Below the pieces are notes generated by a model. The model did not search any database. It had not been told where the DNA came from and worked only from the letters and a program-made list of their open reading frames with translations. 64,000 bases of DNA from Spongisporangium articulatum (GTDB taxonomy: Bacteria > Actinomycetota > Actinomycetes > Actinomycetales > Kineosporiaceae), in NCBI RefSeq assembly GCF_044465595.1, contig NZ_JBITLV010000005.1, forward strand, positions 1 to 64,000. The letters run 5' to 3'. This document shows, one piece after another, positions 1 through 7,971 of the stretch. The translations under genes and the position numbers were made by a program. The stretch's first letter is position 1, and each line of letters starts with the position of its first letter.

Positions 1-140
1 GGGGGTTTGGCCCCTCCCCCCCCCGCCCCGCCCCGGCGGGCCCCCCGAACCCCCGCCCGCCCCCCCCCCACCCCCCCCCCCCCCCCGGGGGGGCGCCCCC
101 CCCCCCCGCCCCCCGGGCGGGGGCCCCCCCCCCCACGGCC
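1..140. other. Homopolymeric C/G contig edge, probably unreliable sequence
   Basis: This stretch is almost only C with some G and contains no plausible gene. A proline-rich reading frame here is an artefact of poly-C. It ends exactly where a copy of the TGATCATGC repeat begins, so it is probably assembly or read-end noise at a hairpin. I infer the true sequence should hold the other arm of that repeat. Confidence 0.7.
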
Positions 141-144
141 CGGG

Positions 145-162
145 ACGTTTCTGCATGATCAC
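145..162 (-). repeat. TGATCATGC repeat, single arm
   Basis: On the minus strand this reads GTGATCATGCAGAAACGT, the same unit found near 33.7, 39.8 and 63.7 kb. Its TGA (159-161) is the stop codon of the LysE gene. Only one arm is visible because the next bases are poly-C contig edge. Confidence 0.8.
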
Positions 163-791
163 CGCATAAGGGCGAGGCGGGCCGCGTAGGCCAGGACGAC
201 GAGGTGCCCGGCCACGCCGGTCGCCCGCCGGGCCCCGGCGGGCAGCCGCGCACCGGCCAGCGCGCCGAATCCGGCCAGGGTCAGCTGCCAGGCCAGCGAG
301 GCCACGAACACCGCCAGCACGAAGGCCACCCCGGCTTCCCGCGTGGCCAGGGTGTCGCCCAGCCCGGCGGCCAGAGCCACGAAGTAGACGGCGGTCAGGG
401 GGTTGATGGCGGTCAGCGCGACGAACCGGGCCATCACCCGCCAGGGTGAGCCGGTCACGAGGGCCGGGCTCCCGTCGTCCCCCGGTGCCTCGGGCCGGCG
501 GAGGTCGGCCAGCAGCCCGCGCAGGGCGATCAGCACCAGGACCCCGGCGCCGACCAGGTGGATCGGGTGCTCCCAGCCGGACAGCGCCCGGCTGACCGCC
601 GTGCCGATCAGCACGGCCACGCCCGCGTAGGTGAGGTCGACCAGCGCGACGCCCGTCGCGCCCCCGGCGGCCGGGCGCCAGCCCCGGTTCATCCCCTCGT
701 GCAGCAGCAGGACGCCGATCGCGCCGAGCGGCATGGCTACCGCGAGCCCGGCCACCAGGCCGGCGAGGAGAGCGGGGCCGACGTCAGTCAC
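159..791 (-). CDS. LysE/RhtB-family amino acid exporter
   Basis: This 210-residue protein is made almost wholly of hydrophobic helices, about six, which is the size and layout of LysE/RhtB exporters. Such proteins export basic or small neutral amino acids, or other small metabolites, across the membrane. The N-terminal segment carries the glycine-rich GLVAGLAVAMPLGAIG stretch typical of the family. A GTG start at 791 is used; no strong Shine-Dalgarno site precedes it. It lies downstream of purC on the same strand but is separated by a 19-bp hairpin, so it is probably a separate transcript. Its stop codon lies inside a TGATCATGC repeat. The substrate cannot be told. Confidence 0.85.
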   Translation of the reverse strand: MTDVGPALLAGLVAGLAVAMPLGAIGVLLLHEGMNRGWRPAAGGATGVALVDLTYAGVAVLIGTAVSRALSGWEHPIHLVGAGVLVLIALRGLLADLRRPEAPGDDGSPALVTGSPWRVMARFVALTAINPLTAVYFVALAAGLGDTLATREAGVAFVLAVFVASLAWQLTLAGFGALAGARLPAGARRATGVAGHLVVLAYAARLALMR

Positions 792-832
792 GAGCGATCA
801 TGGTGCCGCTCGGGCCCGGCGAGGGCCATCGA

Positions 833-878
833 GTTTTGCTCGGAATCACGCACTCGATCGCGTGATTCCGAACAAAAC
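833..878. terminator. Hairpin terminator after purC
   Basis: Arms at 833-851 and 860-878 are 19 bp long with one mismatch and an 8-nt loop, and A/T runs flank both outer ends. It sits 9 bp after the purC stop codon, so it is a good intrinsic terminator in either direction. It is a different sequence from the TGATCATGC family. Confidence 0.8.
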
Positions 879-886
879 CGCGCCCG

Positions 887-1753
887 TCACGCCCAGGTGA
901 GGCCGGTGATCCGCTCGTAGACGTCGACGTACCGCTGCCGGGTGACCTCGACCACCTCGGCCGGGAGCTCGGGGCCGGGGTCGGTCTTGTCCCAGCCGGA
1001 GCCCTTGGCCCAGTCGCGCACGTACTGCTTGTCGAACGAGAAGTGCGGGCCACCGGGCTTCCACTGATCCGCGGGCCAGAAGCGTGAGGAGTCGGGCGTG
1101 AGCACCTCGTCGGCCAGCATCAGGGTGCCGTCGGGCGTGTGGCCGAACTCGACCTTGGTGTCGGCGACGACGATGCCGCGTTCGGCGGCCAGCTCGGCAC
1201 CCCGACGGTAGACGGCGAGCGTGAGATCCCGCACGGCCCCGGCGGTCTCGGCCCCGACCGTCTTCTCGACCTCGGCGAAGTCGATGAACTCGTCGTGCTC
1301 ACCGAGCGGCGCCTTGGTGGTCGGCGTGAAGAGCGGCTCGGACAGCTGCGCCCCGTCGAGCAGCCCGGCGGGCAGCTGGATGCCGCACAGCTGACCGGTC
1401 GCCGCGTACTCGGCGTAGCCGGACCCGGTCAGGTACCCGCGGGCGATCGCCTCGACCTTCAGCATCTCCAGCCGGCGCACCCGGACGGCCCGGCCGGCGA
1501 ACTCGACCGGCACGTCGGTCGCCGAGACCACGTGGTTGGGCACGAGGTCGGCCAGCTGGTCGAACCACCACAGCGACAGGGCGGTCAGCACCCGGCCCTT
1601 GTCGGGGATCGGGGTGGGCAGGATGACATCGAAGACGGACACCCGGTCGGAGGCGACCAGGATCAGGTCGTCCCCGTCGGCGTACACGTCCCGGACCTTG
1701 CCCTGATGCACCAGTTCCACACGTAACACGCTATCGGTAGCCTCCCGACCCAT
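887..1753 (-). CDS. purC: Phosphoribosylaminoimidazole-succinocarboxamide synthase (SAICAR synthetase)
   Basis: PurC joins aspartate to carboxyaminoimidazole ribotide using ATP in purine synthesis. The protein has the N-terminal nucleotide-binding GKVRDVY motif, the VASDRVSVFD signature, GYLTGSGY, DTKVEFG, and the late LADEVLTPDSSRFW motif. It ends with a normal C-terminal helix. The ATG at 1753 gives 288 residues, close to the usual 290-300. An upstream GTG at 1795 is possible but adds a low-complexity tail that nearly reaches the divergent epimerase start. A GTG at 1729 is also possible. No other purine gene is nearby. Confidence 0.95.
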   Translation of the reverse strand: MGREATDSVLRVELVHQGKVRDVYADGDDLILVASDRVSVFDVILPTPIPDKGRVLTALSLWWFDQLADLVPNHVVSATDVPVEFAGRAVRVRRLEMLKVEAIARGYLTGSGYAEYAATGQLCGIQLPAGLLDGAQLSEPLFTPTTKAPLGEHDEFIDFAEVEKTVGAETAGAVRDLTLAVYRRGAELAAERGIVVADTKVEFGHTPDGTLMLADEVLTPDSSRFWPADQWKPGGPHFSFDKQYVRDWAKGSGWDKTDPGPELPAEVVEVTRQRYVDVYERITGLTWA

Positions 1754-1797
1754 CGGAGGGGCGGCCGACGAGCCGGCGCCCGGAGCGGAGAGCACGG

Positions 1798-2742
1798 ATG
1801 CGGGTCGCGATCACGGGGGCGTCGGGCTTCATCGGACGGACGCTGAGCAAGCGGTTCCGGGAACTCGGCTGGACCGTGCACGGGTTCGGGCTGCGGCCCG
1901 CCTCGGGGTTGTCCGGGCCGGTGCGGGTGTGGGACGTGGCGGCCGGTCCGCTGGCCGGGGCGCCCGAGGTGGACGCCGTCGTGCACACCGCCGCGCTCGT
2001 GCACGAGACCGCCCCGGTGCCGATGGCCCGCCGGGTGAACGTGGGCGGCACGCAGAACGTCTCGGCGACCTTCGGCGACGCCCGGCTGGTGCACGTGAGC
2101 ACCTGCAGCGTCTACGACCCGTGGCACCCGCAGGTGATGGCGACGGAGGACGAGGCTCCCGACCCGTCGTCCGTGCGGTGGACGAACGCCTACGGCCTGA
2201 CCAAGTCGGAGGCCGAACGCTGGCTGCTGCGGGCCCGCCCCGACGCCGTGATCCTGCGCCCGCACGCGGTGTACGGTGCGGGCGACACCACCCTGATGCC
2301 CCGGATCCGCGCAGCCGTGCGGCGCGGGGTGATGCCGCTGCCCGGACCGGGGACGCAGAAGCACTCGATCACCTGGGTGGAGAACTTCGTCGAGGCCTGC
2401 CGGCTGGCCTGCGGGCCCACGGCCCCGGGCGGCGTCTACAACATCGCCGACCCGGAGCCGATCGTGCTGGCCGACGCCGTCCGGTTGCTGGCCACCCCGC
2501 CGGGCGGGCCGGCCCCGCGCGTCCAGCCCCTGCCGGTGCGGGCGCTGTACCCCGTCGCGGTGGCCGCCGAACTGGCCGGCCGGGCCCGGACCCGGTTCAC
2601 CGGGACGCCGTTCAGCCCGCGGGTCACGCGCTACTCGGTCGAGCACCTCGGCCGCGAGCGCACGTTCGACATCAGCCGAGCCCAGAAGGAACTGGGCTAC
2701 GACCCGCGGCCCAGCCAGTTGGAGGGCAGCGAGGACTGGTAG
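1798..2742 (+). CDS. NAD-dependent epimerase/dehydratase (extended SDR)
   Basis: This is a 314-residue Rossmann-fold enzyme of the extended short-chain dehydrogenase group. It has the N-terminal GASGFIG dinucleotide motif, a serine in STCSVY, and the catalytic YGLTK (YxxxK) motif. The mid-region RPHAVYGAGD is typical of nucleotide-sugar epimerases and 3-beta-hydroxysteroid dehydrogenase-like proteins. GGAG lies 13-16 bp before the ATG. It is divergent from purC and ends only a few bases from the convergent cation transporter. The substrate is unknown; a nucleotide sugar or sterol-like compound are both possible. Confidence 0.88.
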   Translation: MRVAITGASGFIGRTLSKRFRELGWTVHGFGLRPASGLSGPVRVWDVAAGPLAGAPEVDAVVHTAALVHETAPVPMARRVNVGGTQNVSATFGDARLVHVSTCSVYDPWHPQVMATEDEAPDPSSVRWTNAYGLTKSEAERWLLRARPDAVILRPHAVYGAGDTTLMPRIRAAVRRGVMPLPGPGTQKHSITWVENFVEACRLACGPTAPGGVYNIADPEPIVLADAVRLLATPPGGPAPRVQPLPVRALYPVAVAAELAGRARTRFTGTPFSPRVTRYSVEHLGRERTFDISRAQKELGYDPRPSQLEGSEDW

Positions 2743-2748
2743 CCCGGC

Positions 2749-3657
2749 TCAGCGCTTGATGTCGGGTTCGAGGAAGATCAGCGACGCCTGCGGGACGACG
2801 GAGCGCACCCGCACCTCGGCCTCGTCGATGGCGGTGGCCACCTGGGCCGCGGACTCGGTCGCCTCGACCCCGATCTTCGCGGCCACCAGCAGTTCGTCCG
2901 GCCCGACGTACATCGTCCGCAGGTGGATCACGCTGCCCACGCCGGGCCCGACCAGGGCCTGACGGATCTGCGCGAGTGCGGCCGGTGAGGCCCCCTCGCC
3001 GAGCAGCTGGGACGACGTCTCGATGGCCAGGATGACGGCCACGACGACCAGCAGCAGGCCGATCATCGCGGTGCCCACGGCGTCCCAGTGCCCGTCGCCG
3101 GTCACGATCGTCATCCCCACGCCGAACAGCGCGAACATCAGGCCGAGCAGCGCCGCGGTGTCCTCCAGCAGGACGACGGGCAGCTCCGGGGACTTGGTCT
3201 CCCGGATGAAGCGCCACCACGAGCGTTCCTTGCGCAACGGGTTCGCCTCGCCGACCGCCGTCCGCAGCGAGAACGACTCCAGCAGGATCGCGATCACGAG
3301 AACGGCGACCGGCAGCCAGGCGTGCTCGTCGATACCGTGCGGGTCCTCCCACTTGTGGTACGCCTCGTAGAGCGCGAAGAGGCCACCGACGGTGAACAGC
3401 ACCACCGACACGATGAAGGCGTACAGGTAGCGCGAGCGGCCGAACCCGAACGGGTGCTCCTCGGTGGCCGCGCGCTGGGCCCGCTTGCCGCCCACCAGGA
3501 GCAGCACCTGGTTGCCCGAGTCGGCGACCGAGTGGATGCCCTCGGCCAGCATCGAGCTGGACCGGGTGAACCCGAACGCGACGAACTTGGTGGCGGCGAT
3601 GCCCAGGTTCGCGCCCAGCGCAGCCAGAATCGCCTTGGTTCCGCCTTCGGCGGACAT
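2749..3657 (-). CDS. Cation diffusion facilitator (CDF) family transporter
   Basis: This 302-residue protein resembles CDF antiporters, which export Zn, Fe, Mn or Co in exchange for protons. The N-terminal half carries about six membrane segments, including the HSVADSGNQ segment with the paired His/Asp metal site, and the HPFGFGRSRYLYAF loop. The C-terminal part, from about residue 210, is a soluble ferredoxin-like domain. It is the last gene of the leftward run that begins with DUF3499, 16 bp after the SIS gene, so it may be co-transcribed. The metal cannot be assigned. Confidence 0.9.
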   Translation of the reverse strand: MSAEGGTKAILAALGANLGIAATKFVAFGFTRSSSMLAEGIHSVADSGNQVLLLVGGKRAQRAATEEHPFGFGRSRYLYAFIVSVVLFTVGGLFALYEAYHKWEDPHGIDEHAWLPVAVLVIAILLESFSLRTAVGEANPLRKERSWWRFIRETKSPELPVVLLEDTAALLGLMFALFGVGMTIVTGDGHWDAVGTAMIGLLLVVVAVILAIETSSQLLGEGASPAALAQIRQALVGPGVGSVIHLRTMYVGPDELLVAAKIGVEATESAAQVATAIDEAEVRVRSVVPQASLIFLEPDIKR

Positions 3658-3673
3658 GGCCCCTCCCAGGGGT

Positions 3674-4834
3674 CTAGTGCGTGCGGTCCCGCAGGTCCGC
3701 GACGTGAGGTGATGTCAGGGGGTCGATCCCGCCGGCCAACGCCATGTAGACCGCGGCGAAGTCGGTGAGGGCGACCAGCCCGGCCAAACGCTCGAGCGGG
3801 TGCCCGGGTTCCGCCGACACCTCGGTGACCCGGACGCCGGCGTCCTCGGCGGTCATCTTGACGGCGTCGGCGGTGCGGCTGGTCTCCAGCCACGAGCCGT
3901 CGGGCCGGTCCGGGGTGGGAGCCGCGTCGCGCAGCAGGAGCAACCGGAGGCGGGTCCCGACCGGGTCGTCGAACTCGGGGTCGGCGAAGATGTCGTCGGG
4001 CCGGGCGGCCAGGGGGCCGTCGAACGTGGCGACGACGTCGCCCGCGTCGTCGGGCAGGGCCCCGCGCATCGCGGGCACGCGGGCCGTGCGGGCCAGCATC
4101 GAGACGGCGCGCGCGCCGGCCACCCCGGTGACGTCGCCGTCACCGAGGACGACGGGCACCGACCCGGACAGCTCGAGCGCCAACGACTTGGCCGGGTTCA
4201 CGAACGCCTCGGACGACGGGCGGAAGAGATCGGCCTGGGCGTCGAGACGGTCGGCGACCCGCTCCAGGACCTGGGTGGACGCATCGGTCAGCCCCAGCTC
4301 GAAGGCGACCCGGACCACGGGCACGGCCAGCGCCCACAGCGCCATCCGGGAGGCGCGCGCGGCGGCGTTCTGAGCCGGCGGCACCGGGACGTGCACACCA
4401 CCGGTGCGTTCGGCGACCTCGGCCAGCGGCGACCGGGCCTGGCCGACGGTCAGCAGCCGGCAGCCGCGCCGGGCGGCCTCGGCGGCCAGCCCCAGGGGGC
4501 CGGGGGCCCGCCCGGACATCGAGACGGCCACGACCATGTCGAGGGGGCCGACCCAGCCCGGCAGCGGCATCCCACGGCGCACCGAGACCGGCACGGGCGC
4601 ACCGGCTCCGGCCAGCAGCGTGAGCACGTCGCCGACCACCGCGGAACCGCCGAGACTGGCCACCACCACGGCCCGGGGGCGGCCGTCGGCGACGATCCGG
4701 TTGATCCCGGCCTCGGCCGTGGCCTGCATGGCCATCCGGACCTGCGCGCCCGCCCCGGCGAGCGCCCGCAGGCTGCCCGACGGGTCGGCCGCGATCAGCC
4801 CCGACTCGTCGTCCAGAAGCTGTTCGTCCAGCAT
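3674..4834 (-). CDS. SIS-domain phosphosugar isomerase-like protein (Rv3256c type)
   Basis: This 386-residue protein has a sugar-isomerase (SIS) fold with an N-terminal VVASLGGSAVVGD phosphosugar-binding loop and a MVVAVSMSGRAPG serine-rich loop. It resembles bifunctional phosphoglucose/phosphomannose isomerase-like proteins that sit beside manB in actinobacteria. The ATG at 4834 shares bases with the stop of the Trm112-like gene (ATGA), which strongly suggests translational coupling. The context, next to a phosphomannomutase, points to fructose-6-phosphate/mannose-6-phosphate interconversion, but that activity is inferred. Confidence 0.88.
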   Translation of the reverse strand: MLDEQLLDDESGLIAADPSGSLRALAGAGAQVRMAMQATAEAGINRIVADGRPRAVVVASLGGSAVVGDVLTLLAGAGAPVPVSVRRGMPLPGWVGPLDMVVAVSMSGRAPGPLGLAAEAARRGCRLLTVGQARSPLAEVAERTGGVHVPVPPAQNAAARASRMALWALAVPVVRVAFELGLTDASTQVLERVADRLDAQADLFRPSSEAFVNPAKSLALELSGSVPVVLGDGDVTGVAGARAVSMLARTARVPAMRGALPDDAGDVVATFDGPLAARPDDIFADPEFDDPVGTRLRLLLLRDAAPTPDRPDGSWLETSRTADAVKMTAEDAGVRVTEVSAEPGHPLERLAGLVALTDFAAVYMALAGGIDPLTSPHVADLRDRTH

Positions 4835-5019
4835 CAGGACCTCGTTCGGGCCTCGTCCACGAGCAGCACGGGGATGCCGTCGTCCACCCGGTAGGCCAGC
4901 GTGCAGCCGGTGCACTGCAGTTCGGGCCCGCCCTCGGGGGACGTGCCGTCGAGCAGCTCGGAGTGGCAGGACGGGCAGCGGAGGATCTCCCGCAGCCAGG
5001 GTTCGATAGTGGCGCTCAC
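4834..5019 (-). CDS. Trm112-like small zinc protein
   Basis: This is a 61-residue protein with two CxxC pairs (Cys15/Cys18 and Cys36/Cys39) and the closing DDGIPVLLVDEA motif of the Trm112/YcaR family. Proteins of this family are short and act as partners or stabilisers of other enzymes. A GTG at 5019 is chosen because a longer frame upstream runs antisense-like through manB. It lies 14 bp after manB and overlaps the SIS start by ATGA, so it is a middle member of the mannose operon. Confidence 0.9.
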   Translation of the reverse strand: MSATIEPWLREILRCPSCHSELLDGTSPEGGPELQCTGCTLAYRVDDGIPVLLVDEARTRS

Positions 5020-5033
5020 GAGACCATCCTGGC

Positions 5034-6503
5034 CTATTCGGCGTCCGACTGCGGCAGCGGCGCCCGGACGAGCGCCAGCACCTCGTCCCGGATCAGTTCC
5101 ATCACGGCGGGCTCGGCCGCCTCGGCGTTGAGCCGCAGCAGCGGTTCGGTGTTGCTCGGGCGCAGGTTGAACCACCACATCCCGCCCGGCTCGTCGTCCG
5201 CGATCTCGGCGCCGGCCGGGTGCGTGACGGTCAGCCCGTCCAGGTCGTCGACCACCACGCCCGTGCGCTGCCCGAAGACCTCGGCGACCCGCGCGGTCAC
5301 GGCCGCGACGTCGTCCACCTTGCTGTTGATCTCGCCGCTGGCGGTGTACCGGTCGTAGGCGGCGACCAGCTCCGAGAGCGGGCCGTCCTGTTCGCCGAGG
5401 GCCGCCAGCACGTGCAACGCCGCGAGCATGCCGGTGTCGGCGAACCAGAAGTCGCGGAAGTAGTAGTGCGCCGAGTGCTCGCCGCCGAACACCGCGTCGG
5501 TGTTGGCCATCTCGACCTTGATGAAGGCGTGCCCGACCCGGGTGCGTACCGCCTCGCCGCCGCTCTCGGCGATCACCTCGGGCACCGTCTGGGAGGTGAT
5601 CAGGTTGTGGATCACGACCGGCTTGGCCCGGTTCTGCCGGTCCTTGGCGATCTCGCGGGAGGCGACCAGGGCGGCGATCGCGCTGGGGCTGACCGGCTCA
5701 CCGCGCTCGTCGACGACGAAGCAGCGGTCGGCGTCGCCGTCGAAGGCCAGGCCCAGGTCGGCGCCGTGCTGCGGGACGGCGGCCTGCAGGTCACGCAGGT
5801 TCTCCGGGTCGAGCGGGTTGGCCTCGTGGTTCGGGAAGGTGCCGTCCAGCTCGAAGTACATGGGGACGACCTCGAGCGGCAGGCCGGGCAGCCCCGTCCC
5901 GCCGCCCAGCACGGCCGGCACGGTCAGCCCGGCCATCCCGTTCCCGGCGTCCACGACGATCTTCAACCGGCGCCGGGTGGGCAGCTGGACCAGGCCGCGC
6001 AGGTGCTGGGCGTAGCCCTGCAGCAGGTTCTCCTCGCGGACCTTGCCGCGGCCCGCCGGGTCCGGCTCGGTGTCCCGCCAGCTGGGCTGGTCGAGCAGGG
6101 CCTGGGCCAGGTCGCGGATGCCCGCCAGGCCGCTGTCCAGCCCGATCGGGCGGGCGCCGGAACGGCACAGCTTCAGCCCGTTGTAGGTGGCCGGGTTGTG
6201 GCTGGCCGTGAACATCACGCCCGGCTCGTCGAGTGCCCCGCTGGCGTAGTAGAGGCCGTCGGTGCTGCACAGGCCGATCAGGACGACGTCGCGCCCCTCG
6301 CCCGTCACCCCGTCGGCGAAGGCCGCCACCAGTTCCGGCGACGAGTCGCGCATGTCGTGCCCGACGACCACCTCCGGGGAGTCGTCGTTGAGGATCACCC
6401 GGGCGAACGCCGCCCCGAGGGCACGCACGACGGAGGCGTCGAGCTGCTCGCCCACGAGCCCACGGATGTCGTTCGCCTTGACGATGTCGTTCAGCACGGC
6501 CAC
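5034..6503 (-). CDS. manB: Phosphomannomutase/phosphoglucomutase
   Basis: This 489-residue alpha-D-phosphohexomutase converts mannose-6-phosphate to mannose-1-phosphate, the precursor of GDP-mannose. The catalytic phosphoserine is Ser101 in TASHNPATYNG. The magnesium loop is DGDADR at residues 255-260. The sugar-binding GGEHSAHYYF loop and the C-terminal RPSNTEPLLRLNAEA phosphate-binding loop are both intact. It is the main gene of a leftward operon (zinc-ribbon protein, manB, Trm112-like, SIS isomerase), the same order as in mycobacteria. It likely feeds the many glycosyltransferases in this window. Confidence 0.95.
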   Translation of the reverse strand: MAVLNDIVKANDIRGLVGEQLDASVVRALGAAFARVILNDDSPEVVVGHDMRDSSPELVAAFADGVTGEGRDVVLIGLCSTDGLYYASGALDEPGVMFTASHNPATYNGLKLCRSGARPIGLDSGLAGIRDLAQALLDQPSWRDTEPDPAGRGKVREENLLQGYAQHLRGLVQLPTRRRLKIVVDAGNGMAGLTVPAVLGGGTGLPGLPLEVVPMYFELDGTFPNHEANPLDPENLRDLQAAVPQHGADLGLAFDGDADRCFVVDERGEPVSPSAIAALVASREIAKDRQNRAKPVVIHNLITSQTVPEVIAESGGEAVRTRVGHAFIKVEMANTDAVFGGEHSAHYYFRDFWFADTGMLAALHVLAALGEQDGPLSELVAAYDRYTASGEINSKVDDVAAVTARVAEVFGQRTGVVVDDLDGLTVTHPAGAEIADDEPGGMWWFNLRPSNTEPLLRLNAEAAEPAVMELIRDEVLALVRAPLPQSDAE

Positions 6504-6551
6504 CGCGGAAGGTTAACGTCCCGGAGGGGTCACCGGGGACGATCGCGCAGG

Positions 6552-6884
6552 TCAGTCGCGGCGTGTGCGCTCAAGCACGGTGTCCACGCTGAGCGGGGTG
6601 CCCTCGTGGTCCCAGGTCTTGTGCTCGCACCGGTGGCAGGAGATGAAGTTGACCGGGGTGCCGTCGGTCAGGTTCAACGCGAGCCGGGTGACCCGGTTGC
6701 TGCCGCACTGGGCGCACACGATCTCGGTCTGGTGCTCACGCTGGGTCAGCGAGCCCAGCGGGACGGCGGGCTCGGTGCGGCCGCGCCGGCGGCGCTGCGC
6801 GGGGGGTGTCGGGGAACTCGCCTTCGACCCGTCCTTGGTGGTCACGGAGGGGGCGTCGTCGTTGGTGGCACGCGATGCAGGCAT
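6552..6884 (-). CDS. Small zinc-ribbon protein of unknown function
   Basis: This is a 110-residue protein. The first 45 residues are charged and low in complexity, with an RRRRGR basic patch. The last 60 form a zinc ribbon with CAQC and CHRC pairs, resembling TFIIS-type ribbons. I do not recognise a named family. It lies between DUF3499 and manB on the same strand, 48 bp before manB, and so is probably in the operon. A nucleic-acid-binding role is only suggested by the basic patch plus the ribbon. Confidence 0.75.
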   Translation of the reverse strand: MPASRATNDDAPSVTTKDGSKASSPTPPAQRRRRGRTEPAVPLGSLTQREHQTEIVCAQCGSNRVTRLALNLTDGTPVNFISCHRCEHKTWDHEGTPLSVDTVLERTRRD

Positions 6885-6929
6885 GGGAAGGATGACCTCG
6901 GGATGATTGCGCCGAACGGGTTACGGGTG

Positions 6930-6947
6930 CGGGTGCAGGAGCACCCG
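6930..6947 (-). terminator. Short hairpin between DUF3499 and the zinc-ribbon gene
   Basis: CGGGTGC (6930-6936) and GCACCCG (6941-6947) form a 7-bp stem with a 4-nt loop inside the 121-bp gap after DUF3499. It could end or attenuate part of the operon transcript. There is no T-run, so this is a modest call. Confidence 0.4.
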
Positions 6948-7005
6948 ATGTGTCGGCACGTGCAGGGCGAACCTTGAGCGGGGCTCACCCCGGCGGACCA
7001 GCAGG

Positions 7006-7410
7006 TCAGCCCAGCGGGTCACGCACCGGCTCGGTCAGGGGGTCGCGCAGGACCCGCAGGTGGCCGCGCCGGCCCACCTCGAGCCCCGACAGCTCCCCCT
7101 CGACGTCGAGCACGCCGTCCGTGGCCACCTGCGGCTCGGGCCGGGCCGCCTCCCGGACGGCGTCGGCCAGGGCGAGCAGGTCGTCGTGCGAGGGTGCGGG
7201 GACCTCGAACTCCGGCGAGAGCCGGACGATCTCCCAGCCCCGGGGGGCGGTGAGCCGCTCGGCGTGCACGTCGCAGAGGTCGTAGCAGTGCGGTTCGGCG
7301 TAGGTCGCCAGCGGGCCCAGCACCGCGGTGGAGTCGGAGTAGACGTAGGTGAGCGTGGCCACGGCCGACCGGCCGCAGGCCGTGCGCGAACACCGTCGAA
7401 CTCCACTCAC
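7006..7410 (-). CDS. DUF3499 family protein
   Basis: This 134-residue protein carries the actinobacterial DUF3499 pattern. It has RRCSRTACGRSAVATLTYVY at the N-terminus, then a DLCDVHAERLTAPRGWE motif. The Cys and His residues in CSRTAC and CDVHAE suggest a metal site. The GTG at 7410 is chosen because the family begins almost directly with RRCSR; longer frames run into the divergent gene. The function is unknown. It heads the leftward mannose operon and is divergent from the metallopeptidase-like gene, as in the Rv3258c/Rv3259 pair. Confidence 0.9.
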   Translation of the reverse strand: MSGVRRCSRTACGRSAVATLTYVYSDSTAVLGPLATYAEPHCYDLCDVHAERLTAPRGWEIVRLSPEFEVPAPSHDDLLALADAVREAARPEPQVATDGVLDVEGELSGLEVGRRGHLRVLRDPLTEPVRDPLG

Positions 7411-7471
7411 GCCCGTCACCGTATCCCTCGCACGCGGTGTTCCGGGGTCGGCGCGCCGATGCGGTGTGCGT

Positions 7472-7483
7472 ACACGGCCGTGT
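7472..7483. promoter_or_regulatory. Perfect palindrome in divergent promoter region
   Basis: ACACGGCCGTGT is a perfect 12-bp palindrome midway between the divergent DUF3499 and metallopeptidase-like starts. This is a sensible place for an operator controlling both. No known regulator motif is recognised. Confidence 0.35.
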
Positions 7484-7529
7484 CCGATACGTCCGGTCGG
7501 GCGCGGCCGCCGACCGGACCCGGCCGCCG

Positions 7530-7535
7530 TAGGCT
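7530..7535 (+). promoter_or_regulatory. Probable -10 box of a leaderless transcript
   Basis: TAGGCT fits the actinobacterial TAnnnT -10 pattern. It is followed by exactly 7 nt and then the GTG start at 7543, with no Shine-Dalgarno site, so transcription would start at or next to the start codon. The same TAGGCT-N7-start arrangement is seen before 55653. Confidence 0.55.
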
Positions 7536-7542
7536 GGGACCC

Positions 7543-7968
7543 GTGAGCACGGGTCCCAGACGCCGCCGCGACCGGCACGGCCGCGGCCTGCGCGGGTCCC
7601 TGATCCCGCAGGGCCTGCCGGCTTGGCGGAGCCGGTCCGAGGCCTTCGACGAACTGGTGCTGGACGCCGTCGAGAGCCTCGAGCGCCGGTGGGCGAAGGA
7701 ACTCGACGGGGTCGAGTTCGGCGTGGAGGACGTGCCGCCGTCGGACCCGTCGCCCTGGGAGCACGGCGACGTGCCGCTGGGCCGGTTCTTCCCCGCCGAG
7801 GGGGAGCTGCCGCCGCGGATCGTGGTCTACCGCCGGCCGGTCGAGACCCGGGCCGTCGAGCCCGCCGAGGTGGCCGCCCTGGCCCAGGACGTCGTCATCG
7901 AGCAGGTCGCACACCTGCTGGGACTGTCACCGGAGCAGGTCGACCGGCGCTACGGCCGGCCCGACTGA
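7543..7968 (+). CDS. Metallopeptidase-family protein lacking HExxH (Rv3259 type)
   Basis: This 141-residue protein resembles the small zincin-like family encoded beside whiB/fbiA in actinobacteria. The N-terminal RGSLIPQGLPAWRSRSEAFDELVL motif and the RIVVYRRPVETRA motif are typical. The region that should hold the zinc-binding HExxH helix reads VIEQVAHLLGL. The first His is absent and only the Glu and last His positions are partly kept, so peptidase activity is doubtful. The GTG at 7543 is preceded by a leaderless-type -10 box. It converges on the DUF5719 gene, ending 3 bp from it. Confidence 0.8.
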   Translation: MSTGPRRRRDRHGRGLRGSLIPQGLPAWRSRSEAFDELVLDAVESLERRWAKELDGVEFGVEDVPPSDPSPWEHGDVPLGRFFPAEGELPPRIVVYRRPVETRAVEPAEVAALAQDVVIEQVAHLLGLSPEQVDRRYGRPD

Positions 7969-7971
7969 CGC

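Noticed and set aside
7..189. Proline-rich open frame at the window start
   Set aside because: It is an artefact of homopolymeric C and crosses the repeat unit and the LysE stop.
5220..6977. 585-residue plus-strand open frame
   Set aside because: It is the antisense shadow of manB and the zinc-ribbon gene.
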